Positions 6,551 through 11,817 of a stretch of 13,583 nt of DNA are shown in pieces. The DNA comes from CAYGAW01 sp964347945 (GTDB taxonomy: Bacteria; Chloroflexota; Anaerolineae; UBA7937; B3-Chlor): positions 1 through 13,583 of the forward strand of contig CAYGAW010000084.1 of assembly GCA_964347945.1 (NCBI GenBank), given 5' to 3'. Position 1 is the first letter of the stretch; the number at the start of each line of letters is the position of its first letter. A program made the position numbers and the translations under genes. The notes beneath the pieces were generated by a model. That model had not been told where the DNA came from and searched no databases. It saw nothing but the letters and a program-made list of their open reading frames with translations.

Positions 6551-7708
6551 TCACGGAATCACAGGCAAGGGAAGAGCAGCCCACGTGTGCCCGCCATCGA
6601 GAGACCTATGAAGCACGGCCGTACCTCGCACCGCATACCCCACATCTCTCCACTCCAACGGCGAGAGGTTGGCGTACAGTGCCAGCCCTTGGGGACTCCA
6701 ACCGGAGGCTAGCAACTCTGCATCGACGTCCCGGCCAAAGTCCTGCACCAGCTCCCACTGGACGTCGTTGACGTCGGGCACATTGGGATTGAGAGTGCGC
6801 CAGAGTTGGGATGTCGGAGACTTGACCATCACATATAGCGCTCCAGTGGCCCCATCTATGGTCATCCCCGTGCCGATCTGACTGTTCTCAAGGGGAGTGG
6901 GCATGGTCTTCCATTGCCCGTCGCCCGTGCCGCGGCGCAGATAGCTACCGCCGTACTTGGGCATGATGACGCCGTACAGGGCATTAGGATCACGAGGATC
7001 GATGGCTACGTTGGCCATGCCATTGAACTGGATCAATCCACCATCTGCACGGGCCCAGGTCACGCCGCCATCAACGCTGCGAGCCACAGCCCCCACAGGA
7101 GGATGGACGTTCGCCGCCCAGATGACCTCGGGCTGCCCATAGACAATGGCCACCATCCTTGTCTGCTGTGGTGAGATCAGCTGCCAATCAGCACCCGTCC
7201 ACCGGTATAGCCCCTCGCAAGTACTCGCATAAAGGGCGTCCGGTGTGGCGTAGTCCAGATTGACGTTGTATACGCACTCCTGGGCAGGCAGGCCGCCGGG
7301 AAAGTCGACCCACGCATCGCCGTAGTCATTGCTGATCAGGAACCAGGGAGTGGTGGCATCATCAAAGCCGGCCGGCAAATCCCCGATCAAAGCGTAGAGC
7401 CGCCCGGGCTCCCCTGGCGCCACCAACAGGGTCCGCACCTCCCCCCACTCCTGAGGGACGGGCGGTTCAGGGGTGTCGGTCGCGGTCTCCGTGGGCACCG
7501 CAGTATTGGTGGGTGAAGCCTCAGAGGCATCCGCTGTGGATGTGGGAGGCACCGATGTCGGTGAGGGCAGGATAGGTGCGGGAGTGGGGGACATCGCCAT
7601 CCGTTGCGGCGTTGGTGAAGCCGGGACTGGGGACGGGGTCGGCCCGCAGCCAGCCATGGCGAAGGTCAAGATAATCACCATCACGATCACTGAAGTCAGG
7701 GTCCTCAT
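6551..7708 (-). CDS. Lipoprotein with BNR/Asp-box (sialidase-like) propeller
   Basis: 385 residues. A lipoprotein signal peptide (basic MR, hydrophobic 6-19) ends in the lipobox MAGC with Cys21. A Pro/Thr/Ser-rich spacer follows at about 22-85, which should hold the folded part away from the membrane. The rest resembles a BNR/Asp-box beta-propeller, with S-x-D-x-G-x-x-W motifs at 126-133 (SNDYGDAW), 211-218 (SVDGGVTW) and 369-376 (SLDGGHTW). Such domains occur in sialidases, HCF136-like proteins and many exported sensors; I see no sialidase catalytic set, so a binding or scaffold role is more likely. I start at the ATG at 7708, which places the signal peptide at the N-terminus and has GGAG 7 bases upstream; the frame is open to 7786. 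A cre-like palindrome lies 19 bases before the start. It is probably exposed on the cell surface. Confidence 0.8.
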   Translation of the reverse strand: MRTLTSVIVMVIILTFAMAGCGPTPSPVPASPTPQRMAMSPTPAPILPSPTSVPPTSTADASEASPTNTAVPTETATDTPEPPVPQEWGEVRTLLVAPGEPGRLYALIGDLPAGFDDATTPWFLISNDYGDAWVDFPGGLPAQECVYNVNLDYATPDALYASTCEGLYRWTGADWQLISPQQTRMVAIVYGQPEVIWAANVHPPVGAVARSVDGGVTWARADGGLIQFNGMANVAIDPRDPNALYGVIMPKYGGSYLRRGTGDGQWKTMPTPLENSQIGTGMTIDGATGALYVMVKSPTSQLWRTLNPNVPDVNDVQWELVQDFGRDVDAELLASGWSPQGLALYANLSPLEWRDVGYAVRGTAVLHRSLDGGHTWAALPLPVIP

Positions 7709-7726
7709 TGCTCGACTCCGATCTAC

Positions 7727-7742
7727 GTGCAAACGTTGGCAC
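7727..7742. promoter_or_regulatory. cre-like palindrome upstream of the BNR lipoprotein
   Basis: GTGCAAACGTTGGCAC is symmetric at 14 of 16 positions around AACGTT. The core TGCAAACGTTGGCA fits the LacI-family/cre pattern TGNAANCGNWNNCA. It lies 19-34 bases upstream of the ATG at 7708, where a bound repressor would block transcription. No clear -35/-10 pair is visible nearby. Confidence 0.4.
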
Positions 7743-7825
7743 AAGCTCCTGGTCTGCTGCTGCCAGGGCCTCGAAGGAACGGCCAAAGCGACCTGCGCCC
7801 CTTCCGCTGTAGTCCTCCAGCCCTC

Positions 7826-8725
7826 CTAACCGGGTAAAGGAGCCTCGTCAATGTACTGCAGGGCCACTTGAGCCACCTGCCTTCGGTGCTCGTCTTCCAA
7901 CCAAGCTTCGAGAACGGGCACCGTTTCCGCGGGCCGGCGTCGCCCCAGGTTCCGCATCGCCGAAGCGACAGCGCGCCACACGTAACGCCGGTCATCCGCA
8001 GCCAACTCGGCCAGGATCGGCAGGGCCGCTTCAACATGCTTGGCTGCCTCAGCGGCTGAGAAGGCCATAGCCACATTCCACCGAGTCCCCTCGTCCGGCC
8101 GGTCAGCCCACGCCGCCAGCCGCTGCAGCGTGAGATGTGGATAACAACGAAGAAGTCCATCGCCTATGGCAAAGGGACCGAGGTTCTTACGCACATAGGT
8201 GCTCCGATCATCCAATAATGGGTCAAGGAGATCAAGAAAGCTCTGGCCCCACTCAGGGTGGCGCACCTTGGCAGCTCTCTTCACGCCCACCGCTACGGCT
8301 CTACGGATATTCTCGGATGGATGGAGGACCCACTCTGAGCACGGTCGGTAAACCTCGCCAAAGTGAGCAACCAGCAACTCGCTCAGCATCCACGCTGCGT
8401 CCTCGCGTCGCTGCCAGTCGGCGTGCTCAGCCAGTCTGACCCAGAGGGCCTCAACATCATTAGGGCGATCAGGAAAGAATACCACCATCAGTCTGATGCC
8501 CAACGTAGTGCTCAGATGTCCTTCGACAAGTTGAACCGCCCACGACCAGAGTTGCTCACGATCGAGAACGTTCTCCTCCAGCAATTCGATGGCTCGTGTG
8601 ATCTCTTTGGCACGCAGCCGACGTTCGGCAACGCGTGCACTCTCATGAAGACACTTCACTGCGGATTCCAGATCAGATCGACGAAGCGCTTCAATGTACG
8701 GCCTTTCCCAGGGGTAAGTACTCAT
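7826..8725 (-). CDS. HEAT-repeat protein, possibly AlkD/AlkC-like
   Basis: 299 residues, almost entirely paired amphipathic helices. HEAT-type units are clearest at about 100-200 (HPSENIRRAVAVGVKRAAK; DDRSTYVRKNLGPFAIGDGL) and about 210-290 (GTRWNVAMAFSAAEAAKH; DRRYVWRAVASAMRNLGR; DEHRRQVAQVALQYI). There is no signal peptide or membrane helix, so it is cytoplasmic. The evenly spaced basic residues and tryptophans resemble the DNA-alkylation-repair glycosylases AlkD/AlkC, which are built from the same repeats and bind DNA in a concave basic groove. I cannot identify the catalytic Asp/Trp pair by eye, so the activity is unproven and a scaffold role is equally possible. The ATG at 8725 lies 42 bases after the Met-rich microprotein's stop, so the two may be co-transcribed; the ribosome site (AAAGAA) is weak. 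Confidence 0.75.
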   Translation of the reverse strand: MSTYPWERPYIEALRRSDLESAVKCLHESARVAERRLRAKEITRAIELLEENVLDREQLWSWAVQLVEGHLSTTLGIRLMVVFFPDRPNDVEALWVRLAEHADWQRREDAAWMLSELLVAHFGEVYRPCSEWVLHPSENIRRAVAVGVKRAAKVRHPEWGQSFLDLLDPLLDDRSTYVRKNLGPFAIGDGLLRCYPHLTLQRLAAWADRPDEGTRWNVAMAFSAAEAAKHVEAALPILAELAADDRRYVWRAVASAMRNLGRRRPAETVPVLEAWLEDEHRRQVAQVALQYIDEAPLPG

Positions 8726-8767
8726 CGTTCTTTGACTCTACGTCCGAATCCGCGACATCATGCGCTG

Positions 8768-8956
8768 TCACATTTCGGCCGGGTCACAGCCGGCCTCTCC
8801 CATCTGAGCCATCATGTTCCGCATCATCCCCGCCATAGTTTGAGACATGACCCTCGGAATGGCCCTCGTCGCGATGCCTACCATGAGAACACCCGCCGCC
8901 GCGCCCAGCAAGCCGGTCAGAATGTAGGTCCTCCTCTGAGGACGTCTGACTTTCAT
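8768..8956 (-). CDS. Met-rich single-helix microprotein (in-frame TGA before a further nine codons)
   Basis: 62 residues: a basic N-terminus (KVRRPQRR), one membrane helix at about 11-29 (YILTGLLGAAAGVLMVGIA), then a methionine-rich tail (VMSQTMAGMMRNMMAQM, 36-52) ending with C57-DPAEM. Met and Cys in a short tail suggest a membrane-tethered soft-metal (Cu/Ag) site, an inference only. I start at the ATG at 8956, with AGGAG 8 bases upstream; a GTG at 8962 is too close to that site. The frame ends at TGA (8768-8770) and then continues as QRMMSRIRT to TAG at 8738-8740, keeping the Met-rich character. The coding part may therefore be truncated by a nonsense change, or the TGA may be read through. 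Function unknown. Confidence 0.6.
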   Translation of the reverse strand: MKVRRPQRRTYILTGLLGAAAGVLMVGIATRAIPRVMSQTMAGMMRNMMAQMGEAGCDPAEM

Positions 8957-9050
8957 CTCCACTACTCCTCTCTCAGACAGGCACTCACCTCAAACGCGCA
9001 TCATCCTCCGCAAGAGCCAGGGGCAGCACCGGCGCCACGTGGAGGCATCG

Positions 9051-9524
9051 CTACCCGAAATCCCACGGTGCGCGCGCATCTTCCGGCCGTATCCGCGGAG
9101 GCAACCTGTCGCACAAGCGCAGTAGACACCAGTAGACAATGCCCCAGATCGCGTCTTGGAGGAAGGCTACCGTCAGATCATACCTTACGCCCAGCCGCTC
9201 ACCGAAAAGAGCCAGCAGAATCACCTCCGTAGCTGCCGCGCTGGCGACAACGAACATGCCAGCCATAATCGGAATATGAGCCCACCAGCGCCAACCTAGC
9301 CACCTGACCAACATGAACTCGCCCAGGACAGAGACCGGTATGATCACCAGAGCGAGCCGCAAGTGGATTTCACCGCAGTAGCACAGATTCGCTGGCGGCT
9401 CCCAGAGATTCCAGATCCCGTGGTAATCATAGGTGCAGAGCCAGATACACGCGAAGGCAGGCAGACTACCCCAGTATGCCAGCACGTGCCGCGTCAAGAA
9501 CCTCAGTCGAGCGGTGGCGCGCAT
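9051..9524 (-). CDS. Unknown membrane protein with about four helices
   Basis: 157 residues with hydrophobic segments at about 13-30, 53-70 (LRLALVIIPVSVLGEFMLV), 81-106 (AHIPIMAGMFVVASAAATEVILLALF) and 121-138 (AFLQDAIWGIVYWCLLRL). The first loop has CYCGE, a cysteine pair that could bind metal or form a disulfide, depending on its side of the membrane. A basic N-terminus and a charged C-terminal tail suggest cytoplasmic ends. The ATG at 9524 has GGGAGG directly against it, too close for a normal ribosome site; a GTG 13 codons further in is a possible start. An in-frame stop upstream rules out a longer protein. It is 94 bases upstream of the Met-rich microprotein. I do not recognise the family. 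Confidence 0.65.
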   Translation of the reverse strand: MRATARLRFLTRHVLAYWGSLPAFACIWLCTYDYHGIWNLWEPPANLCYCGEIHLRLALVIIPVSVLGEFMLVRWLGWRWWAHIPIMAGMFVVASAAATEVILLALFGERLGVRYDLTVAFLQDAIWGIVYWCLLRLCDRLPPRIRPEDARAPWDFG

Positions 9525-9567
9525 CCTCCCACTCGATCTGCGCCTAACACAGTTCTAGTGCTGCCGC

Positions 9568-9591
9568 GGGTCACGACCCTGCATGACATGC
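9568..9591. promoter_or_regulatory. Two adjacent dyads upstream of the unknown membrane protein
   Basis: GGGTC-AC-GACCC (9568-9579) and GCATG-A-CATGC (9581-9591) are two perfect inverted repeats separated by one base. They lie 44-67 bases upstream of the ATG at 9524, in the 149-base gap after the double-propeller lipoprotein. Candidate operator pair; no clear promoter boxes are visible next to them, and nothing else recognisable lies in this gap. Confidence 0.3.
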
Positions 9592-9673
9592 CACCCTGTG
9601 AGCTGCCCGGCCTCGGCCTTCACGGAGCGTCGATTGCCCGGGCCACGGTAGCCCTAGAGGCGAAGCGACACCA

Positions 9674-11788
9674 TCACTGCCCCACCGCGTAGAGGTTGCT
9701 GCCGGCCCCCACATAGAGAGTGCCGTCAGCACCGATGGCTGGCCCGACCAGAACCATGCCTCCCTCAGGCAGGTAGAGACGCCAGCGCAGGGTTCCGTCG
9801 GGGTTCACGGCGAACAAGTCACCCTCGCGGGTGCCAGCGTACAGCACCCGCGCCCCATCCAGCGTGATGGGAGACCTGAAATGCACCTCCCTCTCGCCTT
9901 CCTGCTCCGCAGCGAAGGTCCAGGCCGTGGTGCCGTCGGGGTTGAGGGCGTAGAGCTCGTTGCCATTGGAAGTGAGATAGACCCGCCCCCCAGCACCCAG
10001 TGCTGGCGTGGACTCAGCTTCTCCGTCCGCCAGCGAGAACGTCCAGATTGGGCTGCCGTCGGCAGGGTTGAGCGCCTGATAGTCGGCGCCGGTACCTAGA
10101 TAGATGGTGCCGTCGTCTCCCACGGCAGCGCTGGATGCGACAGTCAGCAGGCTTTTCTCCCACTTCAAGCGACCGTCAGCGTCCACCGCATATAGATTCC
10201 CGTTTCGAGCGCCTACGTAGATGGTTCCATCGGGTCCAAGGGCCGGGGAGAAGGGTACTCGAGAGCCAACGTCATAGCGCCACCGTTCGCTGCCGTCGGG
10301 ATTCAGAGCCACCAGCGTTCCACCACCGGTCTGGGGATTGCTGGCCGCCAGGTAGATGCTTCCATCCGGCCCTACGATGGGAGAACTCTCGATGACATAG
10401 AATTCGAGGTGATATGCCCAGCGTATTCTGCCGTAGCGGTCGAACGCATAGAACATCTCCTCTATCGGTGAGGCTGCACCAGCGTACACTGTGCCCGTCT
10501 CGCCCAGCGCCGGGACCCCGCTGATCTGACCAAAGTCGGCCCTCCAGAGTTCGGTCCCATCGCGGTCCAGAGCATAGAGGTTGCCGTCCAGCGAACCAAA
10601 GTAGACCGTGCCATCGGCCCCGACAGCTGGGGAGTTGGCAACGAGTCCAGCGCGGAACAGCCACTTTAGGTTGGGGCTGGCAGGCCCTCGGACCTCACTG
10701 CGCCCGCTATGCTGAGCGTCGCCCCCGTACATCGGCCACGGTGCCGCCCCCTCGATAGGTGGCAAGGTAGGGGTGGGCGAAGCCTCTGGACTTGGCAAGA
10801 GCACCGGCGTCGGCACTTCTGCAACAGGAGCGAAAACCTGAACCCGGTGATTGCCAGCGTCTGCTACGAAGATCCTGCCTTGCCCATCGACGGCGATGCC
10901 CCATGGGTCATCCAACCGGCCCTTCCCTACCTCCATCAGCAGTTGCCCTTGGCCATCGAGAATCTGCACCAGCTTCTGGCCACCATCACTGACATACAGA
11001 TTTCCCTGGATATCCAGCGCCACATCGCGAGGTGCGTTCACCTCGCCCGCGATGCTACGAATGTAGGTGCCTCCGGGGCTATATTCCTGAATCCGCCGGT
11101 TCCCAGCGTCGGCCACATGAACGTTGCCCTCACTGTCCAGGCCGATGCCCTCGGGACGGTCCAGCAGTTCGGCTGCCTCGCCTTCATCGCCCAATGTGAA
11201 CAGCAGACCGCTGAGCAGGCTGAACTTCTGCACCCTGCTGTTTCCACCATCCACGACATACAGTTCTCCGGCAGTGTCGACAGCCAGGTCGGCGACCCCG
11301 GTGAACTGGCTGGGAAGCGAACCCGCCTGCCCAAAGCTCTGCACAGGATCGCCCCTGCCGTTGAAGACATGTACCCTCTCCGCGGCGTCAGTGACATAGA
11401 CTCGGCCGACGTCATCCACGGCCACATACCTCGGCCCCGTGAAACGCTGATCGGCTATGGTCATAAAGAAGTTGCCCTCAGCGTCGAAGACCTGTACGCG
11501 AGAGTTGCCTGTGTCGGCCACGTACAGGTTCCCCTCGCCATCGAGGGCCAGGCCTTGGGGATTGATGAACTCACCGTCACCGCTTCCCTGGCGGCCGATG
11601 GTCATCAGCAATCCTCCGCCCGGAACTGGGGGGCCTGCTGGTGGAGTGGCAGACGGCCTCGGTTCCGCCGAAGGCGGTACAGAAGGGGAAGGCGGGACGG
11701 TCGCAGCGGGTGGAACGCCCGCTGGCCCGCAACTGGCCAACAAGAAGGCCAGGATCAGCAGCCATAGAAGCCAGGGGGTTTCCTTCAC
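9674..11788 (-). CDS. Lipoprotein with two beta-propellers: NHL repeats then PQQ repeats
   Basis: 704 residues. The lipoprotein signal (KETPWLLWLLILAFLLASC) has the acylated Cys at 20, followed by a Pro/Ala/Ser spacer to about 58. Residues about 60-320 hold six NHL repeats, each with the pattern P-x-G-x-A-x-D-x-x-G-N-x-Y-V-x-D-x-G-N-x-R-V-Q, consistent with a six-bladed propeller. A second Pro/Thr linker (about 322-350) leads to eight PQQ-type blades (about 355-704) of the form SPA-x-G-x-DGT-x-YVG-x-x-x-G-x-LYA-x-x-x-DG-x-x-xW; the opening WPMYGGDAQHSG segment and the last short blade probably close the ring. No quinoprotein dehydrogenase residues are evident, so it is more likely a binding or scaffold protein on the cell surface. 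I start at GTG 11788, with AAGGA six bases upstream and the signal peptide at the N-terminus; the frame is open to 11908 but overlaps the acylase gene. It follows that gene by 29 bases. Confidence 0.85.
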   Translation of the reverse strand: MKETPWLLWLLILAFLLASCGPAGVPPAATVPPSPSVPPSAEPRPSATPPAGPPVPGGGLLMTIGRQGSGDGEFINPQGLALDGEGNLYVADTGNSRVQVFDAEGNFFMTIADQRFTGPRYVAVDDVGRVYVTDAAERVHVFNGRGDPVQSFGQAGSLPSQFTGVADLAVDTAGELYVVDGGNSRVQKFSLLSGLLFTLGDEGEAAELLDRPEGIGLDSEGNVHVADAGNRRIQEYSPGGTYIRSIAGEVNAPRDVALDIQGNLYVSDGGQKLVQILDGQGQLLMEVGKGRLDDPWGIAVDGQGRIFVADAGNHRVQVFAPVAEVPTPVLLPSPEASPTPTLPPIEGAAPWPMYGGDAQHSGRSEVRGPASPNLKWLFRAGLVANSPAVGADGTVYFGSLDGNLYALDRDGTELWRADFGQISGVPALGETGTVYAGAASPIEEMFYAFDRYGRIRWAYHLEFYVIESSPIVGPDGSIYLAASNPQTGGGTLVALNPDGSERWRYDVGSRVPFSPALGPDGTIYVGARNGNLYAVDADGRLKWEKSLLTVASSAAVGDDGTIYLGTGADYQALNPADGSPIWTFSLADGEAESTPALGAGGRVYLTSNGNELYALNPDGTTAWTFAAEQEGEREVHFRSPITLDGARVLYAGTREGDLFAVNPDGTLRWRLYLPEGGMVLVGPAIGADGTLYVGAGSNLYAVGQ
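9677..10742 (-). repeat. PQQ-type blade repeats (eight) in the double-propeller lipoprotein
   Basis: Protein-level tandem repeats of about 40 residues. At DNA level the recurring plus-strand block (G/C)TGCCGTCGGGGTT, complementary to codons for the NPDG(S/T) turn, marks each blade. The first and last blades are partial, as expected for ring closure. Confidence 0.7.
10830..11600 (-). repeat. NHL repeats (six) in the double-propeller lipoprotein
   Basis: Six protein-level repeats of about 40-47 residues, each centred on an LYVADTGNSRVQVF-like strand pair. Repeat 2 has lost the GN (DAAERVHVF) and repeat 5 reads DGGQKLVQI; the other four are close to consensus. Confidence 0.7.
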
Positions 11789-11817
11789 ATGTAATCCTTG
11801 ACGGCGCCAACGCGCGC

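Noticed and set aside
8735..8770. Selenocysteine insertion element after the TGA of the microprotein
   Set aside because: Only a 3-bp CGC/GCG stem is visible immediately downstream, too weak to claim a SECIS; kept only as an open question.
8363..9232. Long open plus-strand frame (289 codons) across the HEAT gene and microprotein
   Set aside because: It is antisense to two better genes, is rich in His/Pro/Ser/Arg with no fold-like pattern, and has no ribosome site. It is a by-product of GC-rich codon use.
10709..11767. 352-codon plus-strand frame opposite the NHL repeats
   Set aside because: It is a mirror of the repeated NHL codons; the minus-strand reading has a signal peptide and clear repeats.
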